This document shows positions 6,937-14,362 of a DNA stretch of 33,551 nucleotides, piece by piece. The stretch is from positions 1 through 33,551 of the IMG/VR virus record IMGVR_UViG_3300042380_000408. One strand, written 5' to 3'. The notes below the pieces were generated by a model. That model ran no database searches, was not told the origin of the DNA, and saw nothing but the letters and a program-made list of their open reading frames with translations. Position 1 is the first letter of the stretch, and every line of letters begins with the position of its first letter. The translations under genes and the position numbers were made by a program. This stretch comes from a virus.

Positions 6937-7503
6937 ATGGACACGCTCCTCCTGGTTGCCCTGGCCGCCGGGGCGGCCTACGCGTTCCTGGGTCGCGACC
7001 GCCTCGAGCAGCTCGTGACCGTGGCCCACGCGAAGCTGCCGTCCGTCGAGCTGCGGCACGTCGTCGGGGCCGGCCTGCTCGCCGCCCTGGCCCTCGTCTG
7101 GTCGGGCCGCAACCGCACGGAACCGACGCCCGCCCCGCCGGCCCCCGACGCCCCGCTCGTGCTGCGTGGCCTGTTCAACGCCCACCCCGAGGCCGCCTCC
7201 GACGCGGCGAAGCTCGCGGCCCTGTTCGGCGAGCTGGCCGGCGAGGTCGAGTGGGACGCCATGCAGTCGACGCCGATCGTCACGAGCGGCGTGGCGTTCG
7301 ACGACCTTCGGGTCCGGGCGTTCGATCTCCGACTCCGCGGTGACTCGATCGGCGACCGCCACCCGCGGGTCCGGTCCGCCGTGAAGGACTACCTCGACCG
7401 CGTCGCCGGCACCAGCGGGAAGCCCCTGACGCCGGAGCAGCGGGCTACCTGGATCGCGGCCTATCGCGAGGTCGCCGCCGCCGCGGAGGCCGCCGCGAAA
7501 TGA
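6937..7503 (+). CDS. Two-helix membrane protein with soluble tail
   Basis: A 188-residue protein with a transmembrane helix at about 2-19 and a second at about 42-57 (V-V-G-A-G-L-L-A-A-L-A-L-V-W), then a Pro-rich linker and a charged soluble domain of about 120 residues. The soluble part includes R-G-L-F-N-A-H-P-E and a C-terminal Ala-rich helix. I recognise no family. Its stop overlaps the start of the papain-like peptidase gene (ATGA at 7500-7503), so the two are probably made together and may work together in the envelope. Confidence 0.65.
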   Translation: MDTLLLVALAAGAAYAFLGRDRLEQLVTVAHAKLPSVELRHVVGAGLLAALALVWSGRNRTEPTPAPPAPDAPLVLRGLFNAHPEAASDAAKLAALFGELAGEVEWDAMQSTPIVTSGVAFDDLRVRAFDLRLRGDSIGDRHPRVRSAVKDYLDRVAGTSGKPLTPEQRATWIAAYREVAAAAEAAAK

Positions 7504-8609
7504 GCCGCCGCAACACCTACCGCTGGCTCGCGCTGGCCGGCTTCCTGGGGATCGCGTTCGCCGTGATCGTCGGCGAGTTCGTCGCCGGCCCCAGGCCTGC
7601 CGGCTGGGCCGGTGACTGGCAGGACAACTACGGCTACACGCCAAACCCGGAAGGCGTCCGGAAGTTCCTGGCAGAGCTGCCGCAGCCGTTGTTCAGGCAG
7701 GCCGGGGCCGAGTGCATGGAGAAGGCGAAGGGGACCGACACGCTTCTCTATCGGGCGATGTTCAAGGCACACCGCGCGAGGTACGGCACGGACTTCGTTG
7801 TCGGTCGGCAGATGAACGGAAGCTGCGTCGCGTGGGGTGCCATGCACGCCGTCTACTGTGCCGAGGCCGTGTCGTGGGAGGTCGGCGAGCTGGCGGAGCC
7901 GCCGCTGATGCCAGCGACCGAGCCGCTGTATGGAGGCTCGCGCGTCGAAGCGCGTCGCAGCAACCCGGAAGGATATGACGGCTCGCAGCCTGTCGGCGGC
8001 TGGTCGGATGGCTCGTTTGGCGCAGCCGCCGCACGCTGGCTCCGTGACTGGGGCGTCGTGTATCGCAAGCCATACCCTGGCGTGTTCGATTACACGACCT
8101 ACAACGCCACCCGCGAGAAGCACGAAGGAGCGTATGGGGCCGGAGGCCAGGGCGACGACTACAAGCTCGACCGCCTGGCGAAGAAGCACCCATGCCGGCA
8201 CGTCGTCAAGGTCGAGACCTGGGACGAGCTGGCCGCGGCCCTGGAGTCCGGCTATCCCTGCACGGTCGCAAGCTCCCAAGGCTTTTCGTCGGTCGCGAAT
8301 CGCGGCATCGCGGAAGCAAGCGGGACGTGGCACCACCAGATGATGATCTGTGGGATTCTCCACAAAAAGCACGGAGCGCCCGACGACCTGGCGGTCGTGC
8401 TGAATAGCTGGGGTCCGCGGTGGCTGCGGTACGAGGGCGGCAAGTTCCCGGCCGACCTCCCGGACGGTGCGTTCCTTGCACGCCGCAGCGTCGTCGAACG
8501 AATGATCCGCGAGGACACGTGGGCCATTGGCGGCGTCTCCGGATTCGGCTGGCGTGATCTCGACAACGGCGCGTTTCTGACGCCGGCCCCGACTGAGGTG
8601 ATTCGATGA
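7500..8609 (+). CDS. Membrane-anchored papain-like cysteine peptidase
   Basis: A 369-residue protein with an N-terminal hydrophobic anchor or signal (about 9-29) and a C1-like peptidase core. The core has Q-M-N-G-S-C-V-A-W-G with oxyanion Gln104 and nucleophile Cys109, W-H-H-Q-M-M-I-C-G with His278 or His279, and L-N-S-W-G-P-R-W with Asn302, in the papain order C-H-N. Such peptidases cut protein or peptide bonds. Finding one with a membrane anchor between the prohead protease and the capsid gene of a phage is unusual. No other lysin is visible in the genome, so it may act in lysis, in envelope remodelling or in virion entry. Start and stop both overlap neighbours by 4 bp. The catalytic assignment is from motifs only. 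Confidence 0.82.
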   Translation: MSRRNTYRWLALAGFLGIAFAVIVGEFVAGPRPAGWAGDWQDNYGYTPNPEGVRKFLAELPQPLFRQAGAECMEKAKGTDTLLYRAMFKAHRARYGTDFVVGRQMNGSCVAWGAMHAVYCAEAVSWEVGELAEPPLMPATEPLYGGSRVEARRSNPEGYDGSQPVGGWSDGSFGAAAARWLRDWGVVYRKPYPGVFDYTTYNATREKHEGAYGAGGQGDDYKLDRLAKKHPCRHVVKVETWDELAAALESGYPCTVASSQGFSSVANRGIAEASGTWHHQMMICGILHKKHGAPDDLAVVLNSWGPRWLRYEGGKFPADLPDGAFLARRSVVERMIREDTWAIGGVSGFGWRDLDNGAFLTPAPTEVIR

Positions 8610-8869
8610 AGCTCGACAGGAACACAGTGTTCGTCATCCTGGCCGCGGCGGCGATCGGCTACTGGCTCGCCGGCGACCGCTCGCCACGCCCTGGCCCGCC
8701 CGACCGGCCGGTCCTGACGTGGATCGCCAGGGCCGCGAAGAACCTCCTCTGGATCGCCGCCTTCGCCGACCCGCCGCCGCCGGCCGCTCGCCAGGACGCC
8801 CGGCTCGTCCAGGCCCCAACCATCGGCGACGACGGGTTTCCACTGATCGACCACGCACGAGGGCTCTGA
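8606..8869 (+). CDS. Small single-pass membrane protein
   Basis: An 87-residue protein with a hydrophobic helix at about 8-22 (V-F-V-I-L-A-A-A-A-I-G-Y-W-L-A), a second amphipathic segment near 38-52, and a Pro-rich then acidic tail. Its ATG overlaps the peptidase stop (8606-8609). No family recognised. It is part of the membrane cassette and could be a partner or inhibitor of the peptidase. Confidence 0.6.
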   Translation: MKLDRNTVFVILAAAAIGYWLAGDRSPRPGPPDRPVLTWIARAAKNLLWIAAFADPPPPAARQDARLVQAPTIGDDGFPLIDHARGL

Positions 8870-8871
8870 TC

Positions 8872-9186
8872 ATGTCGCTCTGGCAGTGGATCGTGGCGTT
8901 CCTCGTCTGGCTCTCGGCCGACCCGGCCGTGATCGACCTCGAGCAGCCGCGGGCGTTCGCCGCGGTGGCGGCCGCCCGGGCGTCGATGCTCCCCGAGGCC
9001 CCGGCCCCAGGCCCCGGCCCGGCCCCGGTGGCATGCGACTGCGGCCAGACATGCGTCCGCGGAGTGTGGAAGCCCGACGGCCGCGTCTCGCAGACGTGCC
9101 GCTGCCAGTGCAAGCGCTGCGTGGCCGAGCGTGCGAAGGCCGCCCCGCCCTGCCCCGACGGCAAGTGCCCGACCGTCCTACGGTAG
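8872..9186 (+). CDS. Cys-rich protein with N-terminal membrane segment
   Basis: A 104-residue protein with a hydrophobic N-terminal segment (about 3-15), an Ala/Pro-rich linker and a Cys-dense C-terminal half: C-D-C-G-Q-T-C, then C-R-C-Q-C-K-R-C, then C-P-D-G-K-C. Ten cysteines in about 55 residues suggest disulfides outside the cytoplasm or metal clusters. A longer upstream frame exists, but GAGGG before the ATG at 8872 and the hydrophobic start support this start. It closes the membrane cassette; only 81 bp separate it from the capsid gene. Role unknown; a spanin-like or surface role is conceivable. Confidence 0.6.
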   Translation: MSLWQWIVAFLVWLSADPAVIDLEQPRAFAAVAAARASMLPEAPAPGPGPAPVACDCGQTCVRGVWKPDGRVSQTCRCQCKRCVAERAKAAPPCPDGKCPTVLR

Positions 9187-9267
9187 TACGAAGCAATTCA
9201 AGCGCTGGCGGCCGCGTCCTATCGTGCGGGCAGTTTCGGAAACCGCACACACGCAAGGACGCGAACC

Positions 9268-10464
9268 ATGCCCAGCGCCAAGCTCGCCCAGCTCCAGGAC
9301 GAATCGGTCACCATCGAGAAGGAGATCGTCGATCTCCGCGCCATCGAGCCGAAGGACGACGCCGAGAAGGCGCAGATCGAGGAGCGGCTCGCCGAGCGGT
9401 CCGCCCGGGCTGACGAGGTTTCGAAGCTCGCCGCGAAGGAGCACGAGCTGGACGCTCGTCTGGCTTCGCTCCGTGGCGTCCGCAACAGCGATTCGGACAG
9501 CATCGCGACCGTCGAGGCCAACAAGGCCCCGGCCGTGCATGTGATGCCGGGCCGGACCGACAAGCGGCACGCCGACATGGAGGTCGCTGGCCGCGCCCTG
9601 CGGGCTCTCGCCCGTCGGGACGTTCGCGAGCTGCGGGCGATGTCGGGCAGCTCGAACAACACCGGCGGCGAGCTGGTGATCCCCGAGCTGTTCAACGGCT
9701 TCATCGACGTTCTCGGCTACAGCTCGGTGGGCGTGCAGCTCGCCAGCCTGTACCCGACCTCGTCGAACAGCATCACCGTGCCGAAGATCGGCGAGGTGAG
9801 CGCGGACTTCTTCAACGAGAACCAGGCGATCACGGACGCCGACGCCCCGACCGACGACGTGGAGATCGCTCTCCACAAGCTCGGCCGCCTCATCAAGGTG
9901 TCGAACGAGCTGGTCGAGGACGTGGCCGCCGGCGTGGCCCTCGCCCAGACGGTCGCCAACCGGCTCGCCATGGCGATCGGCAAGAAGATCGACGAGGTGT
10001 GGCTCCAGGGCTCCGAGGCCAAGAGCATCGACGGCCTGGTCGGCGAGATCGCCGCAGGCAACACGGTCGCCCAGGGCACCGACAACGACGGCGTGGATCT
10101 CGCGGAGCTGGTCGGCAAGATCGACAGCCGAGCGACGAACACCGCCTGGGTGGTCAGCTCGGCCGGCTGGGCTCATCTGATGAAGGCTTCGGTGGTGACG
10201 CAGTCGACGACGATCGGCGAACGCGTCCTCCCGGTCGTGATGGGTGCCCCGGTCTTCCGCTGCCTGGGTCTGCCTGCGGGCACCTTGGCCCTGTACGGTG
10301 ACTTCTCGATGGCGACGGCTGTGGCCTACAAGGCCAACGGCCTCCAGATCGCGGCATCGACCGACGCGGGCTTCGCAAACGACCAGGTGGTCTACCGCGG
10401 CACGCAGCGGGTCGGCATCGCGAACCACGACGCCAGCTTCGTCGCGAAGCTGATCGTCGACTGA
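9268..10464 (+). CDS. Major capsid protein, HK97 fold, with delta domain
   Basis: A 398-residue major capsid protein. Residues 1-70 are a charged coiled coil (delta or scaffold domain), followed by a variable linker to about 125. The shell part has the family pattern G-G-E-L-V-I-P near residue 133, V-P-K-I-G-E-V and F-x-x-E-N-Q-A-I-T for the E-loop and spine region, then G-x-P-V. The fused protease encoded upstream would remove the N-terminal domain during maturation; cleavage around residues 115-130 would leave a shell protein of about 270 residues. AAGGA precedes the ATG. A strong hairpin follows the gene. Confidence 0.93.
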   Translation: MPSAKLAQLQDESVTIEKEIVDLRAIEPKDDAEKAQIEERLAERSARADEVSKLAAKEHELDARLASLRGVRNSDSDSIATVEANKAPAVHVMPGRTDKRHADMEVAGRALRALARRDVRELRAMSGSSNNTGGELVIPELFNGFIDVLGYSSVGVQLASLYPTSSNSITVPKIGEVSADFFNENQAITDADAPTDDVEIALHKLGRLIKVSNELVEDVAAGVALAQTVANRLAMAIGKKIDEVWLQGSEAKSIDGLVGEIAAGNTVAQGTDNDGVDLAELVGKIDSRATNTAWVVSSAGWAHLMKASVVTQSTTIGERVLPVVMGAPVFRCLGLPAGTLALYGDFSMATAVAYKANGLQIAASTDAGFANDQVVYRGTQRVGIANHDASFVAKLIVD

Positions 10465-10490
10465 CGACTGACCCTTCACGCTGATGTTGA

Positions 10491-10524
10491 GGCCGGGGGG
10501 CCGCAAGGATGCAGCCCCCCGGCC
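10491..10524 (+). terminator. Strong hairpin after major capsid gene
   Basis: GGCCGGGGGGC at 10491-10501 pairs perfectly with GCCCCCCGGCC at 10514-10524, an 11-bp all-GC stem with a 12-base loop. No T run follows, so it is either a leaky or factor-dependent terminator or a 3' stabiliser. Either way it would raise the dose of capsid mRNA relative to the connector genes. It ends 21 bp before the next start. Confidence 0.6.
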
Positions 10525-10545
10525 GCCCCATATCTGGAGCGGCCC

Positions 10546-10755
10546 ATGCTCATCGGCTCCACGCCCGGCCACCGGATCCTGCGGCTCGTTCGCTCCTACC
10601 GGGGCCGGCCAGCGGGCTCGGTGATCGCGGCGACGCAGGGGCTGGCCGAGCACCTGGTCGAGGCCGGCTGGGCTGTGTGGGCCACGCCCACCGACGCCGA
10701 TCGGTCGAGCCGCCTGGAACGAGCAGTCGCCCCCGCCGCCGCTGAAACGAGGTAG
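10546..10755 (+). CDS. Small protein after capsid gene
   Basis: A 69-residue basic protein. R-S-Y-R-G-R-P-A-G-S-V followed by L-V-E-A-G-W-A resembles a common short phage protein family found directly after capsid genes, with a strand, a P-G-x-V turn and an L-x-x-x-G-x-A helix end. In relatives it is annotated only as hypothetical or as a head or connector accessory. CTGGAG precedes the start. It is followed 3 bp later by the connector gene. Confidence 0.65.
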   Translation: MLIGSTPGHRILRLVRSYRGRPAGSVIAATQGLAEHLVEAGWAVWATPTDADRSSRLERAVAPAAAETR

Positions 10756-10758
10756 ACC

Positions 10759-11304
10759 ATGAAGCCGGACACCTGCGTCGTGACGGAGGAGCCGGAGGTC
10801 GAACCCGTTTCCCTCTCCGAGGCGAAGCAGCAGCTCGGCATCATGGACGACTTCGAGGAGTGGGACGCGTTCCTCCTCGAGAAGATCTCCGTCGGCCGCG
10901 AGCTGGTCGAGTCGCGGCTGGGCCGGTCGATCGCCGTCAAGAAGTTCCGGGCAAAGTGGCGGACCCCGGGCCGCACGCTGACCCTCCCGAATCCGCCGCT
11001 CGTGCTCGACGCGGAGCATCCGCTCACCGTGACCGCCGACGGCGACGCGGTGGCCGAAAGCCAGTACGAGGTCGAGGCCGACGCCCGCCCGGCATACCTC
11101 GAGTTCGATGTCGCCCCGGCGGCCCCGGCCGTCGTCGAGTGGTGGGCCGGCGGCAGCGTGTCGAAGCGGATCAAAGCCGCCATCCTGCTCTACGTGGTCC
11201 ACCTGTTCGAGAACCGCGGCGTCCTGGCCGCGAACAGCTCGGTCGAGCTGCCGCAGGCCTTCGAGGCGCTGCTCGCCAGCGACTCGCATAACGGGGGCTG
11301 GTAA
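10759..11304 (+). CDS. Head-tail connector protein, gp6-like
   Basis: A 181-residue adaptor of the HK97 gp6 type that forms a ring below the portal. The N-terminal half has the family pattern V-S-L-S-E-A-K-Q-Q-L-G near residue 17, then E-W-D-A-F-L-L-E-K-I helices and the R-x-L-G-R-S/T-I strand start. A beta insert follows, and the C-terminal half has K-R-I-K-A-A-I-L-L-Y-V helix. The length is typical. Its stop overlaps the next start (TAATG at 11302-11306), consistent with coupled expression of connector components. Confidence 0.85.
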   Translation: MKPDTCVVTEEPEVEPVSLSEAKQQLGIMDDFEEWDAFLLEKISVGRELVESRLGRSIAVKKFRAKWRTPGRTLTLPNPPLVLDAEHPLTVTADGDAVAESQYEVEADARPAYLEFDVAPAAPAVVEWWAGGSVSKRIKAAILLYVVHLFENRGVLAANSSVELPQAFEALLASDSHNGGW

Positions 11305-11642
11305 TGATCCCGGCCGCCCTCCTCGCCGAGAAGTTCGTCGCGGAGGCCCGCCCGACTGCGGAGCGTGACGATCACGGCGGCCTGACGGCCGGCCAGGAGT
11401 GGACGACCGTCCGGTCGTTCTACGGCTCCTACGAGGCCCAGGCCTACGTGGAGACCGAGACCCGGGCAAAGGTCGGCGGCACGGTCCAGGCCCTCATCCG
11501 CTGCCGCTACTTCCCGGACATCGTCGGCGGCATGCGGCTGCGGTGGTCCTCGAGGTCGGACCGCCTGCTCTACGTGTCGAGCGTGGTCGAGCGGGCCAAC
11601 CGCACGGAGTTGGAGATCACGGTGGAGGAACAGGTCGCATGA
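11304..11642 (+). CDS. Head closure (head-tail joining) protein
   Basis: A 112-residue beta-rich protein of the small head-tail joining type: E-x-W-x-T-V-R-S-F-Y-G-S-Y-E-A near the middle, then R-C-R-Y-F-P-D-I and R-L-x-W-x-S-R-S-D-R-L-L-Y-V, ending in strands. This matches the family that closes the connector channel before tail attachment. It sits in the standard place after the gp6-like gene and overlaps the next gene by 4 bp. Confidence 0.78.
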   Translation: MIPAALLAEKFVAEARPTAERDDHGGLTAGQEWTTVRSFYGSYEAQAYVETETRAKVGGTVQALIRCRYFPDIVGGMRLRWSSRSDRLLYVSSVVERANRTELEITVEEQVA

Positions 11643-12163
11643 TCTCCCTCTCGTGGAACAGCTCGTTCGAGCCGAATAGCTTCGACGCCGACAAACACAT
11701 AGCGGCGCTCATGAAGGCCTACCGCGAGCTGCCGCGGCACATCGCCCGGAAGCACCTGGGGGCGGCCATGCGGCGGGTGCTACGGCCTGGGATCTCGATC
11801 CTCCGCCGCAACTCGCCGCCGCTGGGCGTCACCAGGGGGCGAAGGAAGAAGGGGGCGAAGGCCAGGTCGACCGGCGCGCTCCGCAAGGCCGCCACGGTCC
11901 GCGTCGGCCAGACCGGCACCAACAAAGCGTTCGACGCGTTTGTCTACGGCGTGCTCGGCTACAAGGCCGGCATGGAGAGTCGCAAGGCGATTTGGCTTGA
12001 GTTCGGCACCGGCAACGGCGTCCGTTCTTTCAAAATGATGGAAAAGACTGTTGCCGAGTTTGGCCCGGTCGCCGCCGGCAAGTTGGCGGCAGAAATGGCC
12101 GCCGCATTGGAGAAGGCCGCCAACGAAGTCGGCGGCGGAAAAAACCAAGGATACTCAGGCTAA
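11639..12163 (+). CDS. Neck/tail completion protein, HK97 gp10-like
   Basis: A 174-residue basic protein with a helical start (I-A-A-L-M-K-A-Y-R-E-L-P-R-H), a very basic loop with G-R-R-K-K-G near residue 68, and the family-like E-F-G-T-G-N-G-V-R near residue 120, corresponding to the F-G-T...P-x-P-F region of gp10-type proteins. It would act at the head-tail interface. A longer frame extends upstream, but the ATG at 11639 overlapping the prior stop (ATGA) and the family pattern support this start. Confidence 0.78.
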   Translation: MISLSWNSSFEPNSFDADKHIAALMKAYRELPRHIARKHLGAAMRRVLRPGISILRRNSPPLGVTRGRRKKGAKARSTGALRKAATVRVGQTGTNKAFDAFVYGVLGYKAGMESRKAIWLEFGTGNGVRSFKMMEKTVAEFGPVAAGKLAAEMAAALEKAANEVGGGKNQGYSG

Positions 12164-12166
12164 CCC

Positions 12167-12559
12167 ATGCCAATCCCCGAGAAGTGGATCAAGGGAGCGA
12201 TCGAGGACGCCGCGGAGGACTGCCTCGCTTGGCCGGTCGCCATGACCGGCACGGGCGACCCGCCCTATGTCGTCTACTTCCGCGAGGGCACGGCCCGTGA
12301 TTCGCTGCTCGGTGACATCGCAGCCGCGCCGGTCGCGACGTTCCGGCTCGACATTTACGCAGACTCGCACGTTCAGGCCTGGGAGATCGCGGAGGCGGTC
12401 GGCACAGCACTGAACCGGTTCAAGGGCACGGCCTACGGCCTGACAATCGAACTCTGTCTTCTGACCGACGAGCGTGACGGCGACGCCGTCCGCCTTGATG
12501 GTCGCGAAGACCCGACCTACATCGTCGAGCAGACCTACACGATCTCCTGGCAGGAATGA
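12167..12559 (+). CDS. Tail terminator-like protein
   Basis: A 130-residue protein with the layout of tail terminators (DUF3168-like): a helix, P-P-Y-V-V-Y-F-R-E-G strand pair, a strand F-R-L-D-I-Y-A-D-S followed by a helix (A-W-E-I-A-E-A-V-G-T-A-L), then two C-terminal strands ending Y-T-I-S-W. It would cap the tail tube and fix tail length. Its place between the gp10-like gene and the tail-tube genes is standard. Confidence 0.75.
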   Translation: MPIPEKWIKGAIEDAAEDCLAWPVAMTGTGDPPYVVYFREGTARDSLLGDIAAAPVATFRLDIYADSHVQAWEIAEAVGTALNRFKGTAYGLTIELCLLTDERDGDAVRLDGREDPTYIVEQTYTISWQE

Positions 12560-12562
12560 CAC

Positions 12563-12901
12563 ATGGCCCTCTCAGGACTCCCCACCGGCGGCCCGGCGAT
12601 CCCTGTCGGGGCGACTCGCGTCTCGATCAAGAACATCGACACCGCATCGAATCAGTCAAAAGAGGACGTGACGGACCTCTCGCACAGCGAGCGCACCTAC
12701 GAAGACCCTCCGCTCGTCGATGGCGGTAGCGGCGCGGCCACGAAAACCTGCTCGGCCACAGGCTTTTTGTATCCGGCTACAAGTCTCCAGGTAACTCCCA
12801 TCGAGACGACGACGGGCTGGATTTGCGAGGACATCGAGAAAGTCTACGAGGTCGGGAAGTTCGTGACGTGGTCGGCTAACTGGTCCTATTACGAGGCTTG
12901 A
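12563..12901 (+). CDS. Tail-tube-like protein, paralog 1
   Basis: A 112-residue beta-rich protein. It shares clear pieces with the next gene: a V-T/S-D-L-S segment leading to R-T-Y-E-D near residue 45, and a C-terminal C-x-D-I/V-E...V-G/A-x-x-V-x-x-x-A-N strand pair ending in Y-x-A. The size and strand pattern fit a small tail-tube fold. It is the first of three consecutive genes of this kind and overlaps none. Confidence 0.65.
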   Translation: MALSGLPTGGPAIPVGATRVSIKNIDTASNQSKEDVTDLSHSERTYEDPPLVDGGSGAATKTCSATGFLYPATSLQVTPIETTTGWICEDIEKVYEVGKFVTWSANWSYYEA

Positions 12902-12904
12902 TCA

Positions 12905-13267
12905 ATGTCAGGAACATCGCCGGTTACGTCGCAGGGCGACGACTTCGGGATCAGTGGGGCCATCAAGGTCACTATCAAGTCCAGCCGCGGAGATGCGGCA
13001 GGCAACAAGCTCGACTCATCCGATTTGTCTCTCGCGCACGGCAGCAGCAGAACCTACGAGGACGGCCTCGAAGACAACAGCACCGGCGGCGGCGGCATCG
13101 TCACGACCGTTGCGGTTGAGTTTCTAGCGGACACTCCGCCGGCGACTGGCGGCATCACCAACTTCGACGGCGTAGATTGCAAGTGCATTGATGTCGAGAT
13201 CACGCACGAAGCCGGCGAGCTTGTCAAGGGTACGGCTAACTATACGTCCGACTACGACGCCGCATAG
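12905..13267 (+). CDS. Tail-tube-like protein, paralog 2
   Basis: A 120-residue beta-rich protein related to the previous gene by eye (shared S-D-L-S, R-T-Y-E-D, and the C-terminal E-A-G-E-L-V-K-G-T-A-N-Y strand). It has a Gly-rich loop (G-G-G-G near residue 61) and two Cys in C-K-C. Tail-tube subunits often end with such a K-G-x-A-x-x strand. The repeat of related genes suggests duplication and specialisation, for example tube, decoration and distal ring. Confidence 0.65.
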   Translation: MSGTSPVTSQGDDFGISGAIKVTIKSSRGDAAGNKLDSSDLSLAHGSSRTYEDGLEDNSTGGGGIVTTVAVEFLADTPPATGGITNFDGVDCKCIDVEITHEAGELVKGTANYTSDYDAA

Positions 13268-13288
13268 CCGCTAACCCAAGGCGCAGCA

Positions 13289-13687
13289 ATGGCAGGCGAC
13301 ACGCCGACCTCGCAGGGCTCATCCGTGTCGTTTGGCGGCGCGACGATCGGCCGCCTGACCAGCTTCCGCGTCTCGCCTGGGACCGCCCAGTTCGAGGACG
13401 TGACCAGCGTCGGGAGCGACGTGATCGGCAGCGGCTGGGACGCCCGCGTTCTTCGTGAAATCGCCTGTACGGGTATTGAACCAGGCGGGCTGGACATCAA
13501 CCTATTCGGTTGCCCGCCGTTCCTAACGACCGACATCGGCCTCGTCAGGACGCTCGAGGTCTCGTTCCCCGAAGGTGGCTTCGAGTTCATGGCCCACCTC
13601 GAGACGTTCGAGGTCACCGGCAGCGTCGGGCAATTCCTGACGGGATCGGCCCGATTCAGGATCGCCGGCCAGGTCGACAACGACTGA
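13289..13687 (+). CDS. Tail-tube-like protein, paralog 3 (possible main tail protein)
   Basis: A 132-residue beta-rich protein with G-R-L-T-S-F near the start, F-E-D-V-T-S-V-G-S-D near residue 36 and a C-terminal F-L-T-G-S-A-R-F-R-I-A-G strand, all typical of small phage tail-tube proteins. It lies just before the chaperone pair, where the major tail protein usually sits, so it is the best candidate for the main tube subunit. Similarity to the two preceding genes is weaker than between those two. Confidence 0.68.
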   Translation: MAGDTPTSQGSSVSFGGATIGRLTSFRVSPGTAQFEDVTSVGSDVIGSGWDARVLREIACTGIEPGGLDINLFGCPPFLTTDIGLVRTLEVSFPEGGFEFMAHLETFEVTGSVGQFLTGSARFRIAGQVDND

Positions 13688-13694
13688 GGAACCC

Positions 13695-14060
13695 ATGAGC
13701 ATCGCGTCGGAAGTATTCGGTGAGTGGAAGCCCGAGCTGGTCGAGGTCACGCCCCCGGGCTGCGACAAGCCAGTGAAGCTCCGCTACCCAACGTATGGCG
13801 AGTGGCACAAGCTCGCCGTGGCTCACCAGCAGCTCGCCGGCAAAGCACCGGACGCGGCGCTGATCATCGACACCATTGCGGCCTGTATCGCCGACGACGC
13901 CGGAAAGCGGAAACTCTCGTCGGAGAAGGCCCGCGGCCTGCTCGACGCCAGCCCCCGGGCTGTCATGTGGCTCTACAAGCAATGTTGGGAGACCGTGCTG
14001 AAAAGCGACGACGAGACCGTAGCGGAGATGGAAAAAAACTCCGCAGCCGGGCAGGAATGA
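13695..14060 (+). CDS. Tail assembly chaperone, G-like
   Basis: A 121-residue helical protein in the place of lambda gpG: Y-P-T-Y-G-E-W-H-K-L, several helices and an acidic end. It would bind the tape measure and recruit tube subunits. Its last codons carry an in-frame A-AAA-AAC heptamer (14033-14039), followed by a stem-loop. A -1 slip there fuses it to the overlapping frame up to 14362, giving a protein of about 222 residues, as lambda makes gpG and gpGT. Confidence 0.85.
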   Translation: MSIASEVFGEWKPELVEVTPPGCDKPVKLRYPTYGEWHKLAVAHQQLAGKAPDAALIIDTIAACIADDAGKRKLSSEKARGLLDASPRAVMWLYKQCWETVLKSDDETVAEMEKNSAAGQE

Positions 14061-14083
14061 TCGAACGGTTCCTGTACCGGCTG
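14033..14083 (+). promoter_or_regulatory. Programmed -1 ribosomal frameshift signal
   Basis: A AAA AAC (14033-14039) is in the correct zero-frame phase for simultaneous slippage. Four bases later a stem-loop begins: CAGCCGG (14044-14050) pairs with CCGGCTG (14077-14083), and CAGGAA (14052-14057) with TTCCTG (14069-14074) inside it, with an 11-base loop. After a -1 shift the frame is open through to 14362. Slip site, spacer and structure are all as expected for tail-chaperone frameshifting. The efficiency is unknown. Confidence 0.88.
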
Positions 14084-14362
14084 GCCGCACATCACCGAAT
14101 TTGGGACGTGGATAACTGGAAGTATGAAATAAGCCTCCGCCAGGTCTTGCGATGGATCGCGGCCTACAAGGTCGAGCCCTTCGGCGAGGACTGGCTGAGA
14201 ACGGCACGGTCGACCGTGACGATCCTCCGGGGACTGGGCTGCAAGGTGGACGAAGACTTCGAGCAAAAGTTCCTGCCTGGCTATGACCCAAATCGTGAGA
14301 TGACGCCAGACGAGATCGAATCCGAGTTGAAGAAGCTCACAGTGTTCAAGGGACGCAAGTAA
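14057..14362 (+). CDS. Tail assembly chaperone, T-like frame (made by frameshift)
   Basis: A 101-residue frame from an ATG overlapping the G-like stop (ATGA at 14057-14060). The same frame is open upstream to the slip site at 14039, so it is most likely expressed mainly as the C-terminal part of the G-T fusion. It contains Y-R-L-A-A-H-H-R-I-W-D-V and M-T-P-D-E-I-E-S-E-L-K-K-L. In lambda the T part contacts tube subunits. The ATG is buried in the frameshift stem, which may limit independent initiation. Confidence 0.8.
   Translation: MIERFLYRLAAHHRIWDVDNWKYEISLRQVLRWIAAYKVEPFGEDWLRTARSTVTILRGLGCKVDEDFEQKFLPGYDPNREMTPDEIESELKKLTVFKGRK

Noticed and set aside
9178-11469. 763-residue open frame on the - strand opposite capsid and connector genes
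   Set aside because: Codon-bias shadow of the capsid and connector genes, low-complexity Arg/Gly-rich product.
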